Positions 1 through 5,737 of a DNA stretch of 5,737 nucleotides are shown here, piece after piece (within the stretch, counting starts at the first letter, position 1; each line of letters starts with the position of its first letter). Source of the DNA: Rhodospirillaceae bacterium. GTDB taxonomy: Bacteria > Pseudomonadota > Alphaproteobacteria > UBA8366 > GCA-2717185. The translations under genes were made by a program, and so were the position numbers. The notes under the pieces were generated by a model. It was not told the origin of the DNA. It was given only the letters and a program-made list of their open reading frames with translations, and did no database searches. The stretch is taken from assembly GCA_028817685.1 (NCBI GenBank), contig JAPPPC010000051.1, forward strand, positions 1-5,737, written 5' to 3'.

Positions 1-372
1 GGCGGCCTATTGGTCATAGAGGGTAACACCAGCGCGCGCTGCGGAATCTCGCTGAAAGGCGGTGACATCGTGGTCGGCGGTTCGGTCGGACACATGGCCG
101 CCTTCATGGCGCAAGCCGGGCGGCTGGTTGTGCTGGGCGATGCGGGCGCCGATCTCGGGGATTCGCTGTATGAGGCGCAGATCTATGTTCGCGGGGCCGT
201 TGCCAGCCTCGGCGCGGATTGCGAGGAAAAGGAAGTGACCGCATCGCACCAGGAAGAGTTGGCAGCACTGCTGGAGCAGGCGGGCGTCAACGCGGATGCC
301 GCAGCATTCCGCCGCTACGGGTCAGGCCGCAATCTCTACCATTTCAACATCGACAATGCCGGCAGCTATTGA
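1..372 (+). CDS. glxC: GlxC/MgsB-type GXGXG-domain protein, 3' part only (glutamate synthase / N-methylglutamate synthase subunit)
   Basis: The frame is open from base 1 to a TGA at 370-372, giving 123 C-terminal residues; the true start is left of the window. The first ~80 residues show glycine-rich repeats of the beta-helix domain found at the C-terminus of glutamate synthase large subunits: KGGDIVVGGSVGHMAAF, then LVVLGDAGADLGDSLYEA, then IYVRGAVASLGAD. GDSLYEA followed by V-x-G-x-V-x-SLG-x-D is typical of the free-standing GlxC/MgsB proteins, usually a little over 200 residues, so roughly the first 100 are missing. The family is a structural subunit linking the glutaminase-like subunit (GlxB/MgsA) to the FMN synthase subunit (GlxD/MgsC) in the cytoplasm. 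The next gene starts 7 bases after the stop, implying one operon and coupled translation. The TTG at 10 is internal to the GXGXG domain and is not a credible start. Family assignment is firm; methylamine versus ammonia metabolism is inferred from the downstream ligase. Confidence 0.88.
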   Translation, partial: GGLLVIEGNTSARCGISLKGGDIVVGGSVGHMAAFMAQAGRLVVLGDAGADLGDSLYEAQIYVRGAVASLGADCEEKEVTASHQEELAALLEQAGVNADAAAFRRYGSGRNLYHFNIDNAGSY

Positions 373-379
373 GCGGATC

Positions 380-1687
380 ATGACCGACAGCAAACCCGAC
401 TCCGCTTCCTTTCCACCGCGCGTCATTTCGGAAATCCAGCGCGCTGCCCGCGAGGGGATATACGATATTCGCGGCGCGGGCGCGAAACGGCACGTGCCGA
501 GTTTCGACGATCTGGTATTCCTTGGCGCATCCATGTCGCGCTACCCTTTGGAAGGCTATCGCGAACGCTGCGACACCAATGTGGTGATCGGCGCGCGCCA
601 TGCCTCCAAGCCGATCGAACTCGACATCCCCATCACCATCGCAGGGATGAGTTTCGGTGCAATCGGCGCCAACGCCAAACAGGCGCTCGGCCTCGCGGCG
701 ACAGCGATGGGAACGAGCACGACCACCGGCGATGGCGGGATGACGCCGGAAGAGCGCGAAGCGTCCAAGACCCTGATCTATCAATACCTGCCGTCGCGCT
801 ACGGCATGACGCCCGACCAGTTGCGCCAGGCGGATGCGATCGAGGTGGTCGTCGGCCAGGGTGCCAAACCGGGCGGCGGCGGCATGCTGCTGGGCCAGAA
901 GATTACCGACCGGGTGGCCGAGATGCGCACCCTGCCCGCCGGCATCGATCAGCGTTCCGCCTGTCGTCATCCCGACTGGACCGGGCCGGACGATCTGGAG
1001 ATCAAGATTCGCGAACTGCGCGAGATCACCAATTGGGAGAAGCCGATATACGTCAAGGTCGGTGCCACACGCACGCGCTACGACGTGATGCTGGCGGTCA
1101 AGGCGGGTGCCGACGCGGTCGTGGTCGACGGCATGCAGGGCGGCACCGCGGCGACACAGCATATTTTCATCGAGGATGTGGGCATCCCGACCCTGCCCGC
1201 CGTGCGGCTGGCGGTCGAGGCGCTGAAGGAGCTCGACATGCACCGGAAGGTGCAGCTCATCGTGTCCGGTGGGATTCGAACGGGTGGCGATGTGGCGAAG
1301 GCATTGGCGTTGGGTGCCGACGCAGTGTCGATCGGCATGGCGGCACTCATGGCGTTGAACTGCAACGCGCCGCTCTATGAAGAAGATTACGCGGCACTCG
1401 GCACGCAGCCTGGCGCCTGCGACCGGTGCCATACCGGCCGCTGCCCGGTTGGTATCGCGACCCAAGATCCGGAACTGGAAGTCCGCCTCGACCCGGAGGA
1501 AGGGGCCCGGCGGGTGCGCAACTACCTGTCGACCCTGACCATGGAGTGCCAAACCCTGGCGCGGGCCTGCGGCAAATCGCATGTGCACAATCTGGAACCC
1601 GAGGACATGGTCGCGCTCACCGTCGAGGCGGCGGCGATGGCCAAGGTGCCGCTCGCAGGGACCGATTGGATCCCGGGGTCGAGCTAG
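380..1687 (+). CDS. glxD: FMN-binding glutamate synthase family protein (GlxD / N-methylglutamate synthase catalytic subunit MgsC)
   Basis: A 435-residue cytoplasmic protein matching the FMN and Fe-S synthase domain of glutamate synthase, made as a separate subunit. Family role: an amide-derived amino group (ammonia or methylamine) is placed on a 2-oxoglutarate/glutamate skeleton at an FMN site. Visible signatures: ITIAGMSFGAIG (86-97), TTTGDGGM (114-121), the substrate/FMN loop GQGAKPGGGGMLLGQKI (159-175), YVKVGA (224-229), DGMQGGTAATQ (250-260), and the phosphate-binding end VSGGIRTGGDVAKALALGAD (295-314). The Fe-S region is GACDRCHTGRCPVGIATQDP (345-364), with Cys347, Cys350 and Cys355. 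Start: the ATG at 380 follows the glxC stop by 7 bases and gives a normal family length. In-frame ATGs at 296 and 356 would lie inside glxC and add residues unlike the family. The ribosome site is weak (GAGCGG at 371-376), so coupling to glxC translation is likely. The GmaS-like gene downstream favours N-methylglutamate synthase, but the sequence alone does not exclude glutamate synthase activity. Confidence 0.92.
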   Translation: MTDSKPDSASFPPRVISEIQRAAREGIYDIRGAGAKRHVPSFDDLVFLGASMSRYPLEGYRERCDTNVVIGARHASKPIELDIPITIAGMSFGAIGANAKQALGLAATAMGTSTTTGDGGMTPEEREASKTLIYQYLPSRYGMTPDQLRQADAIEVVVGQGAKPGGGGMLLGQKITDRVAEMRTLPAGIDQRSACRHPDWTGPDDLEIKIRELREITNWEKPIYVKVGATRTRYDVMLAVKAGADAVVVDGMQGGTAATQHIFIEDVGIPTLPAVRLAVEALKELDMHRKVQLIVSGGIRTGGDVAKALALGADAVSIGMAALMALNCNAPLYEEDYAALGTQPGACDRCHTGRCPVGIATQDPELEVRLDPEEGARRVRNYLSTLTMECQTLARACGKSHVHNLEPEDMVALTVEAAAMAKVPLAGTDWIPGSS

Positions 1688-1702
1688 AGCAAATCAGAAA
1701 AC

Positions 1703-1710
1703 AGGGGAGG
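1703..1710 (+). promoter_or_regulatory. Strong ribosome binding site for the glnT/gmaS gene
   Basis: AGGGGAGG lies in the 31-base gap (1688-1718) after the glxD stop and sits 8 bases before the ATG at 1719. It is purine-rich with good anti-16S complementarity, and it decides the start against an in-frame ATG at 1581 that lies within glxD. It is much stronger than the site before glxD, which fits high, independent translation of the ligase. Confidence 0.85.
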
Positions 1711-1718
1711 AAAAAGAC

Positions 1719-3023
1719 ATGGCCGGCAAGCTGGAAGCCTTCGCGAAAAAACACGGCATCGAGTACTTCCTGTTCAGCTTCACCGACCTGCGCGGGGTGC
1801 AGCGCTCCAAGTTGGTGCCCGCTTCCGCGGCGCCAGGCATGGAGAAGGACGGCGCCGGCTTTGCGGGCTTCGCCGCCTATCTGGACATGACCCCGGCCCA
1901 TCCCGACATGTTCGCGGTGCCCGACACGGCGAGCGTCATGCAGCTGCCCTGGAAGAAGCAGGTCGCCTGGGTCGCCGGCGACCTGGTGATGGATGGGGCG
2001 AGCGTCGAACAGGCGCCTCGGGTCGTGCTCAAGCGCGTGCTGGATGCCGCCCTGAAACAGGGCTTCCGCGTGAAGACCGGCGTCGAAGCGGAATACCATC
2101 TGATCGACCCGGAAGGCACCGACATCTCCGACCCGCGGGATATAGACCCCAAACCCTGCTACGATCAGTCGGCGCTGATGCGGCGCTATGACGTCGTGGC
2201 GGAAATCTGCGACGGCATGCAGGCGCTGGGCTGGGGGCCGTACCAGAACGATCATGAGGACGCCAACGGCCAGTTCGAGATGAACTGGGAATATGACGAC
2301 GCGCTGGTAACCGCCGACCGGCACGCCTTCTTCAAATTCATGGTCAAGTCGATCGCCGAGAAGCACGGGCTACGCGCGACCTTCATGCCGAAGCCGTTCC
2401 TGCACCTCACCGGCAATGGCTGCCACATGCATGTTTCGGCATGGGACAAGGCAGGCAAGAAAAACCTGTTCCTCGACAAGAAGGACGAGCTGGGCATATC
2501 GGGCGTGGCCTACAATTTCCTCGGCGGCGTGCTGCGCCATGCAGAGGGGCTCTGTGCCCTGACGAACCCGACCGTGAACAGCTACAAACGTATCAACGCG
2601 CCGGTCACCGCTTCCGGTGCGACCTGGTCGCCGAACGTGATCAGCTGGTCCGGCAACAACCGCACCCACATGGTGCGGACGCCGGATCTGGGCCGGTTCG
2701 AGTTCCGCCTCGCCGACGGGGCGGCCAACCCCTATCTGCTGCAGGCCGCCTATATCGCCGCCGGACTCGACGGCATCGCCAACAAGACCGACTCCGGCAA
2801 GCGGTCGGACATCGACATGTATGCCGACGGGCACAAGGTCCGCGCCAAGCGCCTGCCGCTCTACCTGATCGACGCGCTGCGCGCCTTCGACCGCAACAAG
2901 GTGCTGAAAGCGGGTCTCGGCGACGAATTCAGCGCCGCTTACATGAAGATCAAGCTGGACGAGTGGAACGACTATTCCCGCCACCTCACCCAGTGGGAGC
3001 GGGACAATACGCTCGATACCTAG
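1719..3023 (+). CDS. glnT: Glutamine synthetase superfamily ligase, GlnT type III / gamma-glutamylmethylamide synthetase (GmaS) type
   Basis: A 434-residue cytoplasmic ATP-dependent glutamate-amine ligase. The N-terminal beta-grasp half has the family opening YFLFSFTDLRGVQRSKLVP (16-34). The catalytic barrel shows the metal/glutamate site TGVEAEYHLI (120-129; Glu123, Glu125), QNDHEDANGQFEMNW (176-190; Glu180, Glu187), GNGCHMHVSAWD (232-243; His236 or His238 at the nucleotide/metal site), NPTVNSYKRIN (283-293), WSGNNRTHMVRTP (310-322; Arg315, Arg320) and RFEFRLADGAANPYL (326-340; Glu328, Arg330). No expected catalytic region is missing. I see no adenylylation-type Tyr loop like that of GlnA (NLYDLPP). 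Length near 435, rather than about 470 for GlnA, fits GlnT/GmaS. GmaS makes gamma-glutamylmethylamide from glutamate, methylamine and ATP; GlnT proteins are described as glutamine synthetases. The glxCD/mgsBC genes just upstream favour the methylamine role, but substrate cannot be read from sequence alone. The stop overlaps that of the opposing dioxygenase gene. Confidence 0.9.
   Translation: MAGKLEAFAKKHGIEYFLFSFTDLRGVQRSKLVPASAAPGMEKDGAGFAGFAAYLDMTPAHPDMFAVPDTASVMQLPWKKQVAWVAGDLVMDGASVEQAPRVVLKRVLDAALKQGFRVKTGVEAEYHLIDPEGTDISDPRDIDPKPCYDQSALMRRYDVVAEICDGMQALGWGPYQNDHEDANGQFEMNWEYDDALVTADRHAFFKFMVKSIAEKHGLRATFMPKPFLHLTGNGCHMHVSAWDKAGKKNLFLDKKDELGISGVAYNFLGGVLRHAEGLCALTNPTVNSYKRINAPVTASGATWSPNVISWSGNNRTHMVRTPDLGRFEFRLADGAANPYLLQAAYIAAGLDGIANKTDSGKRSDIDMYADGHKVRAKRLPLYLIDALRAFDRNKVLKAGLGDEFSAAYMKIKLDEWNDYSRHLTQWERDNTLDT
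3020..3023. other. Shared CTAG palindrome holding both stop codons of the convergent genes
   Basis: CTAG reads as TAG on both strands. The + strand ligase ends with TAG at 3021-3023, and the - strand dioxygenase ends with TAG at 3022-3020. The two genes therefore overlap by four bases with no intergenic DNA. No convincing GC hairpin followed by a T-run is visible on either side, so an intrinsic terminator between the operons is not evident. Confidence 0.95.
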
Positions 3024-3886
3024 CCCTCCGGCTGCAGGACGAAGTCGAAGTCGACCATGTTGAACGGCTCCGCGACGTTGGCGTAGCGAGCCTTCTCCTC
3101 CGCATTCGGCGCGCGGTCGAACGGCACGGCGAGCACGCCGCGCACGCCGAAGACCGCGTCCTCTTCGATATAGGCGTCGTCGGCGTTGAACAGCTCGCTG
3201 ACGAGATCTTTGTATCCCTCGGCATGGACCAGCACATGCAGATGCGCCGGGCGCCAGCAATGGCGGCCGGTCGCACGGACATAAGCGCCGCCGGGGCCAT
3301 CGTCGGGCACCTCGTAAGGAATCGGCATGACAGTGCTGAGACGGTAGTTCCCGTCTTTGTCGGAGCGCATACGGCAGCGCAGATTGTTGTCGTCCTGATC
3401 CGGGTCAACATTCGAATACAATCCGTTCGCGGCATTCTGCCAGAACTCCAGCGTAGCGCCTTCGATCGGATCCCCGGCGGCCGACAGCACCCTGCCCTGA
3501 AACACGATCCGGTCTCCGTCATTGTCGCCGATGAGATCGCCGCCGACCGGCAACAACGGGGCATCCGGCGTGTAGAACGGGCCGAGCAGGCTCGACACGG
3601 TCGCGTCCGGAGCCTGCGCCGCATTCATCAGATCGACCAGCGAGGAGATGCCGAGCACGTCGGACAGTAGGATGAATTCATTGCGCTGGTCGCTGCTGAT
3701 ATCACCCGCCCGGCGCAGAAACTCGGTCAGCTGCAGCCACTCCGCATGGGTCAGGCCGCTCTCGCGCACCGCCTCGTGCGCTTTGCGGATGAAGATGGTG
3801 AGCAGCTCCTTCAGCCGCGCATCCTCGGTGCCCTCGATCGAGTGCAGCACCGCATCGGTGACGTTTTCCAGCGTGAGGTCTTTCAT
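3020..3886 (-). CDS. Intradiol ring-cleavage dioxygenase, catechol/hydroxyquinol 1,2-dioxygenase family
   Basis: A 288-residue soluble non-heme Fe(III) enzyme that would open a catechol-type ring between the two hydroxyls to give a muconate or maleylacetate. Residues 1-95 form the helical N-terminal dimerisation domain of catechol dioxygenases (LKELLTIFIRKAHEAVRESG, 26-44; EFILLSDVLGISSLVD, 70-85). The catalytic beta-sandwich follows: LLGPFYTPDAP (100-110), GATLEFWQNAANGLYSNVD (143-161), MPIPYEVPDDGPGG (187-200), GRHCWRPAHLHVLVHAEGY (207-225), DAVFGVRG (243-250). All four iron ligands are present: Tyr157, Tyr191, His215, His217, plus the conserved Arg208. Phe after the GP of LLGPFY resembles hydroxyquinol more than catechol 1,2-dioxygenases, which usually have Leu there; this is a hint, not proof. 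There is no signal peptide, so it is cytoplasmic. The ATG at 3886 is preceded by GGAG at 10 bases. The gene lies 15 bases after dctM and is probably its operon partner. Family is firm; substrate is open. Confidence 0.93.
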   Translation of the reverse strand: MKDLTLENVTDAVLHSIEGTEDARLKELLTIFIRKAHEAVRESGLTHAEWLQLTEFLRRAGDISSDQRNEFILLSDVLGISSLVDLMNAAQAPDATVSSLLGPFYTPDAPLLPVGGDLIGDNDGDRIVFQGRVLSAAGDPIEGATLEFWQNAANGLYSNVDPDQDDNNLRCRMRSDKDGNYRLSTVMPIPYEVPDDGPGGAYVRATGRHCWRPAHLHVLVHAEGYKDLVSELFNADDAYIEEDAVFGVRGVLAVPFDRAPNAEEKARYANVAEPFNMVDFDFVLQPEG

Positions 3887-3896
3887 GGGAGGGGGT

Positions 3897-3900
3897 CTCC
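3897..3900 (-). promoter_or_regulatory. Ribosome binding site for the intradiol dioxygenase gene
   Basis: GGAG on the - strand lies in the 15-base gap (3887-3901) between the dctM stop and the dioxygenase ATG, with 10 bases to the start. Its position almost against the dctM TAA supports co-transcription and possible translational coupling. Confidence 0.65.
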
Positions 3901-3901
3901 G

Positions 3902-5191
3902 TTACAGCAGGGCAAGGCTCAGCACCGGATAGGCGATGAGCAGGATGAGCACCAGAAGCATGGTGACGGCGAAGGGAAAGGCGCCGATGAAGATGTCGGC
4001 GAGCGAGATTGTCGGATCGCTCAGGGTGCTCTTGATGGCGAAACAGGAAATACCGAGCGGCGGGGTCAGGAGGCCGATCTCCGCCCCCACCACCGTGATG
4101 ATGCCGAACCAGACCAGGTGCATGCCCAGCTCCTCGGCCATCGGCAGGAACAACGGCACGATGATCAGGATGATCGAAGTGGTGTCGAGGATGGTGCCGA
4201 GAAAGATCAGCATGATGACGTAGAGCACCATGACCGCGACGAAGCCCATCTGCAGCCCCTGCATCCACTCCCCGAACAGGGTCGGCAGCGCGGCAACGCC
4301 CAGCATGCGGCTGTACATCGACGCGGTGATGATGAGGAACAGGATCGCCGCGGTGATGTAGCCCGTCTCCGTCAGCACCGCCCAGAACCGGGCCCAGGTC
4401 AGCGACCGTTTCATCAGCGCGATGAGGATGGCGACGGCGGATCCGGCCGCGCCCGCTTCCACGGCGGTCACCACGCCGCCATAGATGCCGCCCAGCACGA
4501 CGACCACGAGGGCCACGACCGGCAGCAGTTTGAGGGCGACCCAGATCAGGAGCGGACCTTCGACCGGCTCGTCCGGCTCGGCCGCCGGCGCGCCGGTACT
4601 GCCGCCCACGAAGCCCGGCGTCATCCGCGCCAGCACGACGATCAACACGATATAGGCGACGGACAGAATCAGGCCGGGGATGATCCCGGCCAGGAACATA
4701 TGCCCCACCGACTGCTCGGTGACGATCGCGTAGACGATCAGCATCGCGCTCGGCGGGATCAGCATGCCCAGGACGGAGCTGCCCGCGACGACGCCGACGG
4801 CGAACCGCTTGGTGTAGTCGTAACGGCGCATTTCCGGCACGGAGATGCGGGTGAAGACGGATGCCGAGGCGATCGACGACCCGGTGATGGCGGCGAAAAC
4901 CGCGTTCGCCGCGACGGTTGCGATGCCGAGACCGCCGCGCACCCGGCGAAAGATCACATTCGCCACCTGGTAGACATCCTTGCCGAGGCCGGCCTCGCTC
5001 ACCACCAGCCCCATCAGGGCGAAGAGCGGTATGGTCGCAAACACTTGATCCGAGACCGCATCCGCGGTCGCCTGGGCGAGCAGGCTGATCGGCATATCGA
5101 TATCTTCACGGATGAGCCAGACGCCGACGAAGGACACCAGACCAAGCGCCACGGGGATGTACACGCCCGCATAGATCAGCGCGACGATCAC
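3902..5191 (-). CDS. dctM: TRAP transporter large permease subunit (DctM family)
   Basis: The major transmembrane subunit of a tripartite ATP-independent periplasmic transporter: an inner-membrane, ion-coupled importer of organic acids. From the GTG at 5191 it has 429 very hydrophobic residues with many membrane segments. Family motifs: ATIPLFALMGLVVSEAG (52-68), AITGSSIASASVF (101-113) then PEM (119-121), GSSVLGMLIPPSAMLIVYAI (137-156) with TEQSVGHMFLAGIIPGL (158-174), GIYGGVVTAVEAGAAG (235-250), GTILDTTSIILIIVPLFLP (332-350) and IGLLTPPLGISCF (372-384). A Pro/Ala/acidic stretch (192-212) forms a soluble loop between halves. The N-terminus is uncertain. The first membrane segment begins almost at residue 2, and family members normally have several residues before it. 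The same frame stays open upstream to the dctQ TAG at 5236-5234, adding up to 14 codons but no ATG, GTG or TTG. A start at a rarer codon in 5203-5233 is possible. The solute cannot be read; coupling to the dioxygenase suggests an aromatic or related acid. Confidence 0.93.
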   Translation of the reverse strand: MIVALIYAGVYIPVALGLVSFVGVWLIREDIDMPISLLAQATADAVSDQVFATIPLFALMGLVVSEAGLGKDVYQVANVIFRRVRGGLGIATVAANAVFAAITGSSIASASVFTRISVPEMRRYDYTKRFAVGVVAGSSVLGMLIPPSAMLIVYAIVTEQSVGHMFLAGIIPGLILSVAYIVLIVVLARMTPGFVGGSTGAPAAEPDEPVEGPLLIWVALKLLPVVALVVVVLGGIYGGVVTAVEAGAAGSAVAILIALMKRSLTWARFWAVLTETGYITAAILFLIITASMYSRMLGVAALPTLFGEWMQGLQMGFVAVMVLYVIMLIFLGTILDTTSIILIIVPLFLPMAEELGMHLVWFGIITVVGAEIGLLTPPLGISCFAIKSTLSDPTISLADIFIGAFPFAVTMLLVLILLIAYPVLSLALL

Positions 5192-5222
5192 GATGATCGA
5201 CAGGATACCGACTTCGACGCCG

Positions 5223-5228
5223 CCCCTT
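5223..5228 (-). promoter_or_regulatory. Possible ribosome binding site for dctM
   Basis: AAGGGG on the - strand lies shortly after the dctQ TAG. It is the only Shine-Dalgarno-like sequence in the junction. It is 31 bases from the GTG at 5191, too far for normal initiation there, but 4-10 bases from two GTC codons (5218-5216 and 5212-5210), where family length would place the start. This is the main reason to doubt the GTG start. Confidence 0.35.
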
Positions 5229-5233
5229 GCCGC

Positions 5234-5737
5234 CTACCCGTGCGCGGAAGGGCGCGCATCTTCGCCCCGCAGATAACGCCACACGAAAACCAGAAACTGC
5301 AGCGCCGCGACGATACAGCCGACCAGGATCACCGTCTTGATCGGCCAGACCGGGAAGGTGAACACGCCCTCATTGCCGACATAGTAGTCGTGCTCGATCG
5401 AATCGAGCAGCAGAGGCACGCTGCCAGAGGCGCTGATGGCGAGAAGGATCGCGCCCAGCAGGTCGAACGCCGCGCCAATATAGCGGCCGATCCGCGGACG
5501 CCGGGTCATGACGATATTGAAGAACCCGTCCGAACGGGTCAGTCGCCCGCGCCGGATGGCATCACCGAGCTGCATGAAGACGATCCCGACCAGGGACAGC
5601 TCGACCATCTCGATGACACCGTCGATGGGTGCGGCGAACAGGGTGCGCCCGAAGGCGTCGGCGTTGATCATCACCATCAGCAGGAAGACCCAGGCCGTAC
5701 CCAGGGCGTTCATGCGCGTGACCAGCCAGGTGAACAC
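5234..5737 (-). CDS. dctQ: TRAP transporter small permease subunit (DctQ family), 5' end at the window edge
   Basis: At least 167 residues, the usual size of DctQ, the small four-helix inner-membrane subunit that pairs with DctM in TRAP importers. Hydrophobic segments lie at about 11-27, 42-60, 86-104 and 133-153. Typical features are an early Asn-Ala-Asp then FGRTLF (25-34) after helix 1, PIDGVIEMVELSLVGIVFMQ (37-56), the basic loop DAIRRGRLTRSD (59-70), and FPVWPIKTVILVG (128-140) before helix 4. The frame runs to the last base of the window. The GTG at 5737-5735 gives a plausible N-terminus, but the gene may begin just outside; the ATG at 5713 is an internal alternative that would shorten the first cytoplasmic segment. 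The gene ends in TAG 42 bases before the GTG of dctM and is in the same frame as dctM. The solute-binding protein DctP, usually adjacent, is not in the window. Confidence 0.9.
   Translation of the reverse strand: MFTWLVTRMNALGTAWVFLLMVMINADAFGRTLFAAPIDGVIEMVELSLVGIVFMQLGDAIRRGRLTRSDGFFNIVMTRRPRIGRYIGAAFDLLGAILLAISASGSVPLLLDSIEHDYYVGNEGVFTFPVWPIKTVILVGCIVAALQFLVFVWRYLRGEDARPSAHG

Noticed and set aside
296..379. Longer GlxD starting at the ATG at 296 or 356
   Set aside because: The extension overlaps glxC coding sequence, has no ribosome site, and gives a Ser/Thr/Ala-rich leader unlike the family. The ATG at 380, just after the glxC stop, fits better.
344..1588. Long (414-codon) open frame on the - strand opposite glxD
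   Set aside because: It is antisense to a clear family member with conserved motifs. Its product is rich in Arg, His and Ala with no recognisable domain, as expected for a shadow frame in G+C-rich DNA.
2370..3670. Long frames opposite the 3' half of the ligase gene and opposite the dioxygenase gene (2370-3260 on -, 2441-3670 on +)
   Set aside because: Both cross the junction of two well-supported genes, have Arg-rich low-information products and lack family motifs.
1719..3886. An aniline-type pathway (gamma-glutamylanilide synthetase plus catechol dioxygenase)
   Set aside because: A GS-like ligase beside a ring-cleavage enzyme recalls aniline operons. Here, however, the two genes are on opposite strands in different operons, the ligase is tied to glxCD, and no Rieske aniline dioxygenase is present.
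5522..5537. Inverted repeat ACCCGT-CCGA-ACGGGT as a possible terminator
   Set aside because: It lies in the middle of the dctQ coding region, has no following T-run on either strand, and the 6-base stem is common by chance at this base composition.
1..5737. Mobile element, CRISPR, phage or defence system
   Set aside because: All six genes are metabolic or transport genes with uniform G+C-rich coding character. I saw no transposase, integrase, direct-repeat array or toxin-antitoxin-like small gene.

Overview
This 5737-base window is G+C-rich, densely coding bacterial DNA. Gene content and style (GlxC/GlxD-type split glutamate synthase subunits, a type III glutamine synthetase-like ligase, a TRAP transporter) suggest an alphaproteobacterium, though taxonomy cannot be fixed from the sequence alone. 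Six genes lie in two operons that face each other and meet tail to tail at about 3020. There is no rRNA, tRNA, CRISPR array, insertion sequence or non-coding stretch over 300 bases. The longest gap is 31 bases.

Left operon (+ strand, 1-3023): the 3' part of glxC/mgsB (a GXGXG-domain protein cut by the window edge), then glxD/mgsC (FMN and Fe-S glutamate-synthase-type catalytic subunit), then a 434-residue glutamine-synthetase-superfamily ligase (GlnT / gamma-glutamylmethylamide synthetase, GmaS type). A class II glutaminase-like subunit (glxB/mgsA) would be expected just to the left. Together these match the indirect N-methylglutamate route of methylamine use. In that route GmaS joins methylamine to glutamate with ATP, and MgsABC converts the product to N-methylglutamate. 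A looser reading is an ammonia/amine assimilation module (glx-glnT).

Right operon (- strand, 5737 down to 3020): dctQ (small TRAP permease subunit, 5' end at the window edge), dctM (large TRAP permease subunit), then a 288-residue intradiol ring-cleavage dioxygenase of the catechol/hydroxyquinol 1,2-dioxygenase family with all four iron ligands. The 15-base dctM-dioxygenase gap implies co-transcription, which suggests uptake of an organic (possibly aromatic) acid linked to ring cleavage. The solute-binding protein dctP is not in the window and may lie to the right.

Three points merit a second look. The two operons end on one shared CTAG palindrome, so their stop codons overlap on opposite strands with no visible terminator. 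dctQ and dctM lie in the same reading frame, separated by one TAG, and no ATG, GTG or TTG sits at the expected dctM start. GlxD carries its Fe-S cysteines as C-x2-C-x4-C. I see no clearly undescribed system here; most of the window is recognisable metabolism.
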